A stretch of 64,000 nt of DNA from Arcuatula senhousia (taxonomy: Eukaryota > Mollusca > Bivalvia > Mytilida > Mytilidae), in NCBI GenBank assembly GCA_963971305.1, contig OZ020303.1, positions 16,613,184-16,677,183 of the forward strand, written 5' to 3'. Positions 1-10,159 of the stretch are shown here, one piece after another. Position numbers and translations under genes: made by a program. Every line of letters begins with the position of its first letter. Position 1 is the first letter of the stretch. The notes beneath the pieces were generated by a model. It saw nothing but the letters and a program-made list of their open reading frames with translations. It ran no database searches and had not been told where the DNA came from.

Positions 1-1484
1 TTGGGGGGGGGGGGGGGGGTTACAAATAAAGGTCAATGTCAAAAGTTCTATACAACATTTTGGTTGTTTGAACCTCGGTCATTAGAGCGTTTAACATATA
101 TTTTATCAGGCATTTGCCCTAAAAACTTGAAAATGGGATTGTTATCATTTTCCATACAAATTGTTTGAATAATATTTTGTTTGCTTATATTTCAGCAAAA
201 AATCCAGCCAATAGAATTAACAATAAATTTGGTTAATTGATTTTTCCTCGAAAAGATATTCTTATAGTATAGTTAGGTACATATATAACCGTTCCTTAAC
301 ATGCATGACAAGGAAGTGACCAAAAATACCAAAAGTTTATAATCTTTTGTAAGAAAATTTAAATCTAAAACATTAAACAAGCATTTTAAAGTGCATGACG
401 TGATATTTTTAAATGTCCAAAATTAATCTAAAATATGTTAGGTTAAGATATCATTTGAGACCGACTTACAGAAGTCAAGGGTACTTTACAACCAAAATTA
501 TAATGAGATGTAGAATTACAGATTTAGAAATTTAAAAACTAGTATCAGAATTTTTTCAATATTTGCAGATTGATGTAATGAACCCTAACCATGTTATGTC
601 AAAATCTCAGATCTTTCCGACAACTAATTTACGAAATATTTGCTATTAAACTTTTAATTCAAAGGAAACGAATGGAAGTGGTGTGTTTCTTGTGTTGTTA
701 AGTATATTTAAACAATTTGTGTGCTTGGTTTTAAAGTAGTGTCAACATTTGGATAGATTGCTGATTTTAAGATGTTTCTCTATTTGGTCATACAATATCA
801 TTACTATTCAAATGTATTCTTCATTTACTTATTTCCTTTCTGACAGAAATGAAAAAAAATACTGCTCGCTCGGCCATTTGTTGTAGCTGATATCATATCT
901 CTTCATAACCTTAAAAAAATTCTTGCGTGGACAAAAAATGTTCGCCTAAAAAATCGCTTTTTGTAAAAATTGATAAATTTATTAGCTTATATAATAAAAT
1001 TTCCTTTTCTATTAACTATATTTTAATTTTGACCACTACCACATTCTACCGGGCAATAGAAAGGTGTTCTATTGCCCGTTGACGTTGACATTTTGACCTC
1101 AAATTGGATTTGACGATTTATAAACATGAATATATACTATCTTCATTTACGTGAAGTCCAAAGGCGCGCCAAAAAAAAAATTGGTTAGGAACTATATGAA
1201 ACAAGAGGTCCCAGAAGGTTTTTTAAAATTGCGCCCCCTCCCCCCCCCCCCGGTTCAAAAATTTTTGGATCCGCCACAGAAGTCCGTGCAACTACAAAGT
1301 ATATTTGTGTGTGTTCTGGTTTAAACCGGCTGGTCTGTCATTACTTCCATAATAGGACGTAGTGCAAATGGTCATTAAACCCAATCTTTTATTCTTATTT
1401 TCAAAAGTATATGGAAAAAATAACCTGAATTTTCTTTCAACCCAATACGACTAATATTTTTATTATAAAGATATTAGGTAATAA
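1..1484. other. Intergenic, no gene seen
   Basis: AT-rich sequence without a supported gene. It opens with a run of 17 G, and a run of C sits near 1240. A hAT-like fragment end (GGATCCGCCACA) lies near 1268-1279 and looks like the remnant of a small DNA transposon. ORFs here are short and lack recognisable motifs. Confidence 0.5.
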
Positions 1485-1663
1485 AACAGTTATTGAATGT
1501 GTAGCAAGGCAATAGATTAGAACTATTTTCCCCTTGCTATCCAGATTAGCCCAATGTTATATTGCCCTCAGCCTACGGCTTCGGGCGATGGAACATTAAG
1601 CTAATCTGGATACCTCGGGGAAAATATTCTGATCCATTGCCTTGCTACACATTAAATAACTGT
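1485..1663. repeat. Long hairpin (inverted repeat, MITE-like)
   Basis: Two imperfect inverted arms of about 80 bp face each other around a short centre (TCAGCCTACGGCTTC). The left arm begins AACAGTTATTGAATGTGTAG and the right arm ends with its complement. The whole segment could fold into one long hairpin, as fold-back MITEs do. The two short plus-strand ORFs across and just after it have no recognisable motif. Confidence 0.7.
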
Positions 1664-2128
1664 ATAATATGTGATGATAAAAAATATTCGCCGCTTCGAA
1701 ATTTTGCTTCAGGTTGTCCGACAAAAGATGATTTAATTTGTAGTTGTCTTATAAAGTTATAACTATTTATGTCACGAGCCCTTGTAGAGTACAAATATAA
1801 CCAATGCATTATTATTTGCTATGTTTTTTTTATTGTGGTATCCAAATCAACCATTTTACACTCAAAGCACACTGTACATGATTACCGTAGACAATACATG
1901 AGTTATGGGAACTCCAAGGTATTACTGACTGGACATTTGCTAATACACATTCATCGACTAAGTATAACTGTTCGCTGGATCTTGTGTGTATGACACCAGA
2001 AAAAGGCACTAAAAGTCTAACATCTATAGTATATAGAGGAGCTCTTTTCATGAAATGAAATTTACTATGTAAATTCTACAGCAGAAATTATTAAAAAAAT
2101 AATTATCCTTTACAAAAGTTGTTATAGG
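1664..2128. other. Intergenic, nothing recognised
   Basis: AT-rich spacer between the hairpin and the fold-back minisatellite element. The overlapping short ORFs on both strands have no recognisable motif. Confidence 0.4.
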
Positions 2129-2811
2129 CGACGGCTTATTCGTGCCAAACAACAAAAAGAAATTATTATTTTTTATTTCGTTTGTACGGTTTATTAATCC
2201 GTTTGTACGATTAACTAAATCGTTTGTTCGATTTATGAATTCGTTTGTACGATTTAATAATCCGTTTGTACGATTTAATAATCCGTTAGAACGGTTTATT
2301 AAATCGTTTAAACGGTAATTAGAACGGTTTATTAATTTGTTTGTACGGTTTATTAATCCGTTTGAACGATTAACTAAATCGTTTGTTCGATTTATTAATT
2401 CGTTTGTACGATTTAATAATCCGTTTGTACGATTTAATAATCCGTTAGAACGGTTTATTAAATCGTTTAAACGGTAATTAGAACGGTTTATTAATTCGTT
2501 TGTACGATTAAATAATCCGTTTGTACGATTTATTAATCCGTTAGAACGGTTTATTAAATCGTATGTACGATTTATTAATCCTTTAGAATGGTTTAATATT
2601 AAATCGTTTGAACGGTTTATTAATTCGTTGAAACGGTTTATTTATTCGTTTGTACGATTTATTAATCCGTTAGAACGGTTTATCAAATCGTACAAACGAA
2701 TTAATAAACCGTCCAAACGATTTAATAAACTGTTCTAACGGATTTATAAATCGTACAAACGAAATAAATCATTTTTTTTTCTTTTTGTTGTTTGGCACGA
2801 ACAAGCCGTCG
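2129..2811. mobile_element. Fold-back element with internal ~20-bp minisatellite
   Basis: Terminal inverted repeats of about 30 bp bound the segment: the left begins CGACGGCTTATTCGTGCC and the right ends with GGCACGAACAAGCCGTCG. Between them is a degenerate array of roughly 20-bp units of the form CGTTTGTACGATTTAATAAT, with variants GTTAGAACGG and GTTTGAACGG. The last ~100 bp carry the same unit in the opposite orientation, so the element is an overall palindrome. No coding capacity is seen. It is a non-autonomous DNA element; the superfamily is not identified. Confidence 0.75.
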
Positions 2812-2819
2812 TAGTTATT

Positions 2820-4340
2820 GGGTAGCCTCAGTCCAAAAATATAATACGTTATGTAAAAAATGATCGATTAGAAATGAATACTATTGAGTTCCGACCATAA
2901 CGAATATGTATATATATATGTTGTCTCTTGTTGCATGTAAATTGTCCACAATCATTATACTTTATTGCTTCTATTAACAAGGGTACCTCTAAGTCGTCCT
3001 TATCATACCCCGATCCGACTATTTTGAAGGACCAACTGGCCTAAAAAATAGACACAGGACAACTCATCAAAGCTGTGTACCAAACTTAAAAATCAATCCC
3101 TCAGAAGAAGCCGAAAAATCTGTTTTGACATTTTTTTCCTTTTTGAACCTTGAAATAGTCATAGTACTAGTCGGCTTTGAAAATTGACAGTAGATGGCCG
3201 ACAGCGGAAAAAGGTTTTCAATACCCGACTTTTAAATTGGTACTCCTCCATGCTCTATTCAAAATCTGCAATGTTCAATGGAAGGCGATCTCTATATATC
3301 AGTAAAAGTCGCACCTTCATTGAAAATGAAAACTACTCATAGGTAGATAAGTTTTACCTGATGAACTGAAAAAAACCTCCTAACTCTGAGAGATATTGCT
3401 TAAATTTATGATTTTTACAAGTAAATATTTTTTTTTTAAGAATTTTATGTTTTTAGCAATTATTTGGCAGTTATTTTGTACATTTTCTTTTGTATAACTA
3501 CCATATTTGAGCTATTTTGCTTATATGAAATTTTATTTTAAACAGCTAAATCTTTTTACCATATTTTGTTTCCTTAATTCATACAACAAGATAATCTCCT
3601 TTCTATAGATGTTAACTGATCAGAGAGATAAACTTCCATAGTTACACATTCAATAGCAAGATAAAGAATACATGGAATAGGAACTCCAAAGTTCATTGAT
3701 GAGCTCATGTTCAGTTTTGGGTTACGAAACATTTTTTTTCGCTGTAAGCTGTGTACCAAATTCGAGATCAATCTCTACAATAGGAGCTAAGACACCTTGT
3801 GACAGACAAACAGACAGCATGATTTCAATGTATCCTCTCTCTTACGAATGGGGGTGTTAAAACATAGGTTTTTGACGTAGCTTTTTTGTAAAGTATTCTA
3901 CCAGATATGACTTTCCATATATAATAAATTGCAGCGGTAATGTTCTCTTATTGCTTACTCTTTCATGCCACATTTTAGCTGTGATTTCGTTTGTCATGGT
4001 CACCGAATCAGGAAATCAACAACAATATCCCCCCCGAAAAGGTATGGAACCACGGCTAAGCTCTTTCTTGATGTCTTTGGTGTCTCCAGTTTCGTTTTTG
4101 TTTTTGGTTTACTTTTGAGATTAATATATCTTTGTTTATTTTGATAACGGCTCTACCATATCTCTTGCTACTCAGGATTTGATAGAACACAGTTTAAAAA
4201 AGCATTGTTGCTGCTTTGATAAGGCAATAAGTATAGATTAAGTTTAATCCGCAATGTTTTGATGCATAGTTTTCAGTATTTTACTGCTATTTATACATTA
4301 CCATGCAAACGTTAAGATTTGAAATAATATGCAATCATTA
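2820..4340. other. Intergenic, minor dispersed repeats only
   Basis: No gene is supported. The phrase AGCTGTGTACCAAA followed by an ATCAATC motif occurs near 3071 and again near 3748, suggesting fragments of one dispersed repeat. The 65-codon minus-strand ORF at 3574-3771 overlaps the second copy and is not convincing as a gene. This stretch may include the 3' UTR of gene B at its right end. Confidence 0.4.
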
Positions 4341-4350
4341 TTTTTGTTGA

Positions 4351-4356
4351 TTTATT
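4351..4356 (-). promoter_or_regulatory. Candidate poly(A) signal of gene B
   Basis: AATAAA on the minus strand (TTTATT on plus), about 170 bp downstream of the gene B stop codon. It is a plausible cleavage signal, but chosen by position alone. Confidence 0.35.
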
Positions 4357-4526
4357 GAATAACAAAATAACAATTCATGCTCACCTTATTCAGAAAAGGG
4401 AATAGATGTATAACTTATGTTTGTCAATGACACATAAATTACTGATTGAAAGGCTAAAAATCTGTACATATGATTCAAAACCCGTAAAAAGAATAAATAT
4501 AAGCAACACATAAATAAATCTTTTTG

Positions 4527-4781
4527 TTATGACCGAATTTCTTCAATGTCTTCATAAGAAGAGTCCTCTTTATTGCAGTCGTTGGATATTCCGCTGTCAG
4601 AAGACCCATCTGATGCAATCTTATGCTTTTTTAATACTTTATGCAGCACTTCCTCTACTTTAGATTTTGGTGTCAAACCAATACGAAAGAAAGTTAATTT
4701 TCCGTCATCTATATTCCTGCAATCCACTACTGTCGATGCTGCATTCTCTGGTGAAGGCCCATCACAAAGAACTGCATCACA
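4527..4781 (-). CDS. Gene B exon 6 (C-terminal end of YrdC-like domain)
   Basis: The acceptor TTTTTTCAG precedes TGTGATGC in phase 0. It encodes residues 767-850, including STVVD and FFRIG, the usual end of a YrdC domain, followed by a Ser/Asp/Glu-rich tail of about 35 residues. The paralogue has an intron inside the corresponding codons; this exon is continuous there. Confidence 0.88.
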   Translation of the reverse strand, partial: CDAVLCDGPSPENAASTVVDCRNIDDGKLTFFRIGLTPKSKVEEVLHKVLKKHKIASDGSSDSGISNDCNKEDSSYEDIEEIRS

Positions 4782-7700
4782 CTGAAAAAATATGTTTGTT
4801 TGAAATGGAATAACATAGATATATTTAAAAGATAACAAACTGAAGTCTTAGATGCTTTTTTACAAGGAAAATCATTGGAAAAGAATAATAAATTACATGC
4901 ATTTTTGCACCCCAGAAGTCACATCTCGAGAACCGTAAATATAGCCTCAAATCGTTTTTTCGTATAACCGAGTGAGTGAGTGAGTGAGTTGGTATTTTAC
5001 GCCCTTGCAACGCTCATATAGGATATTTAAAGGCGATGAGCATCATCGGAAAAGGATGATAAAATGAACATGAAATGATGATGATAAATGAAATATGGGG
5101 GTGGGGTGGGAGAATTTTGAAGAACCACAGGAAAAGAGGAGAAGTGGGTAGGGGCAGAAAATGTAGTCTATTTGGTGCACTACTTGGCGGTCTTCTACGG
5201 GCATGTAGCGTGGCACTCTCCACACACGTTGGTCCACTATGGTCAGGGTTTCCGAATTATAGACCTGACAACCCCCTCGGACGAGAGCTACCCTATTCAG
5301 CCTGCTAGGGTACACACTTGGTCGCTCTGTGGGCTAAGCAATGACCCGCGTGACATCAGAATCCCAAGACCCTTAGTCGCCTCTAACGAAAAGCTAGGCT
5401 CTACTGCGGTCCCACACGGGACTTAGTATAACCGAAAAACACCTTTTGTTCTATTCGCCCACAAGAAACCCTTACCAAAACCGGACTGCAAACAGCAATG
5501 CTAGTTCCTGTTCAAAAGAAATTGAACTCATATTTTCCGGAATGAACCAGTTCATAAGGTTTTATCTTACATGTTCCTTGCCGAGTTTGGCCAGGACTTG
5601 TAGGTGATGTGTAGTGTCGGCCTCTCCAGTAGGGTTAGCAGACGTTACAGCTATAGGACCCGTCTGGTCAATCAGGTGACATATAATACTACAGTCTGGT
5701 ATACGTATGGCAATACTGTCAGGACGTCCGATGTATTTACCAGATTCTCCAAGGCCTAACACGTCTACCCATTTCCCTACAAATAAAATAATGCGTTGAA
5801 AAAGGAAAAGTCATTGAATGAATATTTAACTAATTTGATTTTTTCAAAATTAACAAATTTTTGACAAAAAGTGCCCCTTTTTATGTCCGCAATAAAATAT
5901 AAAATACTAGTAACTAAGGGTATAATAAATAAAGGTAATAACAAAACTACCGAACTTTAATGATATTAAAGGAATTTTTTTCATTGCTCGCATTATATAA
6001 ACCAAAGGAATTTGTAACGTTTCAAATTCAAAATTATGTTAGAAAATGGTTAATCGGTTGTTTTGATTAGTGTTTGACTGGTTGTTGTACTGAGATGATC
6101 ACCACAACATCCATATCATGTCTTCACAACCATGTTGCGTTTTGTGTAACTACCGGACCCAATGATCGCAATAGAAGGCGGAGGTTAGATGTTCAATTTT
6201 TCCGGTATGTTATTTTTCTCATGGACATTTGAGATCGATCCTCCAAGTACGGTAATTTTGTTATTACCTTTAATCAGACGTACATATGAACATTGTGAGG
6301 GACAAACCATAAATTGTGCCTAAATGTCTAACTAAACGTTTTGACAAAACAATACGGGTGGTTACAAAGTATGTTAGTAAATTCTATAAATACCTCTGCT
6401 TAGTACAACACTAACGTTGGATGGCCAAATCTCGTGAAGAAACTCCCATAAGACAGAGCTGTATTCATTTTTGATCTCCGTCACTTGATTCAGGTTTGAG
6501 ATCCAAACTGACATTGGGCGATCTTCTGCCAATTTTTTAGACTTATATGCTCTCTACAAATATGAAGTTTTTGATATTGCCTTTATTAGATGACGACATT
6601 CTTGGTTGTTAAAATAAAACGTGACGACCTTATAAACAGTATGTATTGTTTTTGTTGTTGTAATTCATTTAGTTAAGCATGTATTAGATGTTTGTTTGCT
6701 TTGATTAGTCGATATTACATCCATGCTTTGACTGTTTTCTTGTACTTTTGATATTGAGACTAAAAAAGATATATTTACTATCCATGAAAATCGACAGTGA
6801 CCCCCATTGGAATGACACAGCAACACAGGAGTATTTTCTAGGTGTTATCCTACCTCGACGGCCGCCGGTTGATTACAAGCTGCTACCAATATGTACACAG
6901 TATCCGATGGTACGCCACAGATTTTCCCACGATTCATCATTTCTATAACATAAAAAACACTAACATGATAACTCTGATGTATTAAGTCTCTTTTATTCAG
7001 TTGTGTGTGTAATCTCCATAAATACCTGAAAATCTTGATATGAAGTTAACATGTAAAGACTTAAAGTACATTTGTAACCTTATGATTTTTGTTTGCCTTT
7101 GTTTTTGCATATATACCCATGTCTTTATACCGGTATCTTTGTTTTAATGTAAAAAATTGAAATATCATAAGTGATATGTGCTAGAAATGTCACTTTTTGT
7201 TTGTTCACCCAGCCTTGGATTAGAGTTTATGATTTCTAAGAAACCATATGTCGGGTCTCCATGAAATTTAACATTTATTTAAAATGACAAAGGCAAAACA
7301 TTGCAATAGAAATTATAAAAATTCTTACAAATATGTGCAGATTCTGTCATCATTGTTTTAAGCAACGCATTTCCTTGTTAATGATAGCTTTAATGTAATA
7401 AAGTTGAAAATGTAAAACTATTACCTGCTACCTGTTGAACCCCTGTAGCTTTCCTTGCATCTGCTAAAACGACCTCGTCAATTCTAGACTTTAACAGGCT
7501 GATCGATATAACGGGCTTTCCTATGGGTACAATATCGCTTCCTATAATGTTCTTTAAGTATAACAAGATAAACCCATACAGACTAGTGAGACCAAACAAA
7601 CACAGTGTAACAATATTGTAAATCTCAGCTGCTCTACTGTAATTTGTTAAACCAAGGACTAAGAATGACGAAACAACAAGACTAAACACAAAACTGTGAA

Positions 7701-9685
7701 ATAACCATAAAACATTGACAGTTAATGAAAGTCCAGAAAGTAGAAAAGCAATAAATAGGAACGAGATACAGCCTGACTGGGTTGATACATTTTCATTAGT
7801 CAAGAGATCTAAAATGTGAAAAGGTCCCCATATAGACCAGAACGAAGCATAGACAAGACTAGAACAACTTTCAAACGTATTTCCCCTTGCAAATAAAATG
7901 AAGCCGACAACAAATTGCATAATACCCCCAAACCCAACACAGAAGGGCAAAGCATATATAGAGTAATCAGACTTAATAGTAATCAACGAGGAAGCTGCGA
8001 CAAGATTAAGAAAAAACGTCGAACACTGAATATCAACATATTTAGAGTACCCCAATACAATGTCCCATAAAAACTTGCTTTTAGAAGACTCAAATGGACT
8101 CACTTTTGATTTTAAAAACTCTGAATTTTGAAAGAATTTATTTCCCAAAAAGTCTGCACCTACAGGTAAATGGAAACAAAAATCTACTAAATGTGAAAAA
8201 TGAGCTGCCATTCCGTATAAAGAAACAATAAATCCACACATACCAATACTTCCGGCAAAGTAACTCCTATCTCCCGAGACTGTCAGTGATAACACAAGCA
8301 ATATTGACATAAAAACAACCAGAGATCTAAGAACTTCTTGTTTAAAATAGAAAATACTAAACATGGTAAGCACTGTTATCAACAGCACACATATAGGGAT
8401 TGGCAGGTAATAATTTTTTTGCTGGTAGTCTTCCAGAAACAAGTCTGCGCCTAGACAAAACCAAATACAGCCAAAAGACGTCATCAGTGTTCCCATTACA
8501 GTATCACGATTGCGAAAAGCAGAGGTCCCAAGCACAATAAGAACAATGCCAGAACTTAGCGGCCAACAAAAAGCTAGCTGTACTTCGGTTGCTAATGTCG
8601 TTATTTGCCATCCAAAAGATGAAAATGAAATAGCATTAATTGCGTAAAAAAGCACCATGTAATCGTTTGAAATATTGACAGATTCTTTGCTAGTTTTGGT
8701 ATCCTCATCGTGAGCCCCAATTCTGTTAGGCCCATTGTCTCCTTTGATGGCATTTATGATCCAGTAATAAGCTAAAAACAAAGCTAACGTTATATACACA
8801 GGGCCTACCACGTGCCATGATATCCAAATAGAAATAACTTCAAATGTAAAAAGGACAATACATATGGCTGCTAAGAGAGAAATAACACGTTGTCTCTTGT
8901 CAAATATAGACAGAATCAAAAACAAAAGTAAGATGATATCAGTTGTGATGTATCCTGGAAGCAAATGTTCCTTGTTTGTTGGAACCGTTAGACTGTTGGA
9001 TTTCTTCAGTGATGTCCACAATAACGAGAAACCTACAGCCATCCATGTTGTTGTTAGTAAAAGGAGAATAGAATTGATGCCGAATCTGTGTTTACTGATT
9101 GAGGTGATTCCTACAACAGAAATGAAGCGATTATTTTATTACCGCGCATATCATTTGATTTTTATTTCAATGCATTTATATAAATGGTAATCTGTTTTTA
9201 CAAATTATATTGGGCTTAGTCCATCTATCGCTAAATAAGTATTTTTTTGTGGGGGGTTTTCAGACAATAAATTCAATACATAATCGAAAGGCACTTGTAT
9301 TCCTTTGGCTTTTTTCTTGTTCTCTTAAAGTAAGCTAGATGTCAAGACAAGAGCAAGTTTAAGCAATAAACTATTCAAAAAAAGAACAGAAAAATAGTAA
9401 TGATGCAGAATATCATACATCGCCAGTGTATGCCATATTCTTAGTACTATTTCAAAATTATTGATCAAGGTTATTACTGTAAAAATCCATCAAAAAACAA
9501 CAGAAAATTGTATTTAAAGTATAAATACCTGTCAATAAGCTTGCAAATGACAGTAAAATTATAGTTGACCCTAATGGACCAGTTGGTATCGCAGATCTGA
9601 AGGAATTCACGGCAAGAAGTATAGCTGTAATACAACAAGAGAGAAACGTTCCCGAATTAGCGGATGATGCTTTGATAGTCAACAT
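4527..9685 (-). CDS. Gene B: YaaH-like membrane region fused to YrdC-like domain (6 exons, 850 aa)
   Basis: The exons, in coding order, are 9685-9529, 9110-7425, 6942-6854, 6553-6394, 5776-5571 and 4781-4527. All borders are GT-AG and all phases agree, giving 2553 nt. Residues 1-610 are a dense series of hydrophobic segments; the last module carries the Gpr1/Fun34/YaaH signature (GGIMQFVVGF then ARGNTF, about residues 440-465) and its closing motif VPIGKP (about 584). Residues 616-850 form a YrdC/Sua5-type domain with PSDTVY (626-631), TSAN (742-745), STVVD and FFRIG. Known YrdC proteins make threonylcarbamoyl-AMP for tRNA t6A, and SatP/YaaH proteins move acetate or succinate. Here the KxR motif reads KKL (650-652), so synthase activity is doubtful. 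A serine/acidic tail follows. A paralogue lies head-to-head. Function of the fusion is unknown; exon 1 is the least certain part. Confidence 0.85.
4971..5425 (-). mobile_element. SINE copy in last intron of gene B
   Basis: About 455 bp matching, in reverse orientation, the element at 51674-52158: same head (tail end of this copy on plus), same CCCACCCC/CATCATCATT-like middle, and a terminal (ACTC)n tail seen here as AGTGAGTGAGTGAG at 4971. The simple-repeat tail, two dispersed copies and a target duplication at the other copy indicate a retroposed SINE. No clear tRNA A/B boxes were found. Confidence 0.75.
5571..5776 (-). CDS. Gene B exon 5 (YrdC core, SxN motif)
   Basis: The acceptor TTTGTAG precedes GGAAATGG (phase 1 in) and the donor is CAT then GTAAGA (phase 0 out). 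It encodes residues 698-766, with IAIRIPD and VTSANPTGEAD, the SxN-containing nucleotide-binding segment of YrdC/Sua5 proteins. Confidence 0.9.
6394..6553 (-). CDS. Gene B exon 4 (YrdC segment with altered KxR motif)
   Basis: The acceptor TTTGTAG is followed by AGAGCATAT (phase 0) and the donor is AGAG then GTATTT (phase 1). It is 160 nt, residues 645-697. Aligned to gene A, the position of KGR holds KKL, so the arginine of the conserved KxR motif is gone, while the following RPMSVWI strand is kept. Confidence 0.85.
6854..6942 (-). CDS. Gene B exon 3 (start of YrdC domain)
   Basis: 89 nt, acceptor GTTATAG, donor GAG then GTAGGA. It encodes residues 615-644, including GVPSDTVYILVAAC, the N-terminal beta-turn of YrdC proteins (usual form PTDTVYGLA). 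It joins in phase to exons 2 and 4. It is too short to appear as a long ORF on its own. Confidence 0.85.
7425..9110 (-). CDS. Gene B exon 2 (multi-pass membrane region)
   Basis: 1686 nt open throughout, acceptor TTGTAG before GAATCACC and donor GCAG before GTAATA. It encodes residues 53-614, nearly all membrane segments. Its length almost equals exons 2-5 of gene A combined (1676 nt), so three introns present there are absent here. The best YaaH-like module is the last one. Confidence 0.9.
9529..9685 (-). CDS. Gene B exon 1 (N-terminus)
   Basis: The first ATG in the frame is at 9685; a TTG-started extension to 9703 is not needed. The donor is ACAG then GTATTT (phase 1), joining exon 2 in frame. 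It encodes 52 residues with a hydrophobic segment and a TGPLGS turn like the PxGL turn that opens YaaH modules. Intron 1 sits at the same place and phase as in gene A, which supports the model. Confidence 0.7.
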
Positions 9686-9990
9686 TTTCTTATCAAAGTA
9701 CAACTAACCTGTTGGTATTTTAACGGTGTATTTAAATATAATATTGGGTAATTTCTAAAAAAGGCGTTTCTAAATCATCCAAGCAGTCTTCCTGATATAC
9801 CGTTAAATTCATTGGATGATAGAGTTGAAATTTTTGTGAGCCGGATCCGTCGTTTAAATATTTACCCTCAAAATAGAAGCTGCCTAATGTATATATTTAA
9901 AAGTAATAAAAACTATTCTAGTGATCTGTTTTGCAATTGACGTGAATTACCCCTTTTAAGCGATGCAGATTTTTAACGCTAAATAAAACA
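9686..9990. promoter_or_regulatory. Shared intergenic (putative bidirectional) promoter
   Basis: 305 bp separate the two divergent start codons. On plus, TATATTTAA at about 9892-9900 is a TATA-like box about 90 bp before the gene A ATG. On minus, a TATATTTAAATA-like stretch lies around 9730-9740, some 45-55 bp before the gene B ATG. Both 5' UTRs must fit here unless there are upstream non-coding exons. The TATA assignments are by eye only. Confidence 0.45.
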
Positions 9991-10159
9991 ATGCTTTTTA
10001 ATCAAAAGACTGAAAGTGGAAGATCTAAGCCATTCGCCTCCATCCTATATGCTGAGCCTGGGAGTCTAGGACTAATATGTAACATAGGACCTGCCTTAAC
10101 AGTGGCATTAGAAAATGTCTTGTACACAACTGAATCTAATCTTTCTATAACATTATCAG
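9991..10159 (+). CDS. Gene A exon 1
   Basis: The ATG is in an AACAATG context. The exon encodes 56 residues including AEPGSLGL, the entry motif of YaaH-type proteins (NPAPLGL in bacteria), and the first membrane segment. The donor is TCAG then GTAAGT (phase 1). Confidence 0.8.

Noticed and set aside
1..19. Poly-G run at the window start as a biological signal
   Set aside because: A homopolymer at the edge of the window cannot be interpreted and may be an assembly or polymerase artefact.
8864..9190. 108-codon plus ORF and similar ORFs opposite the gene B exons
   Set aside because: They are shadows of the real coding exons on the other strand.
9458..9703. Start of gene B at 9703
   Set aside because: The codon there is TTG; the first ATG in the frame is at 9685, and the ORF past the donor at 9529 is intronic.
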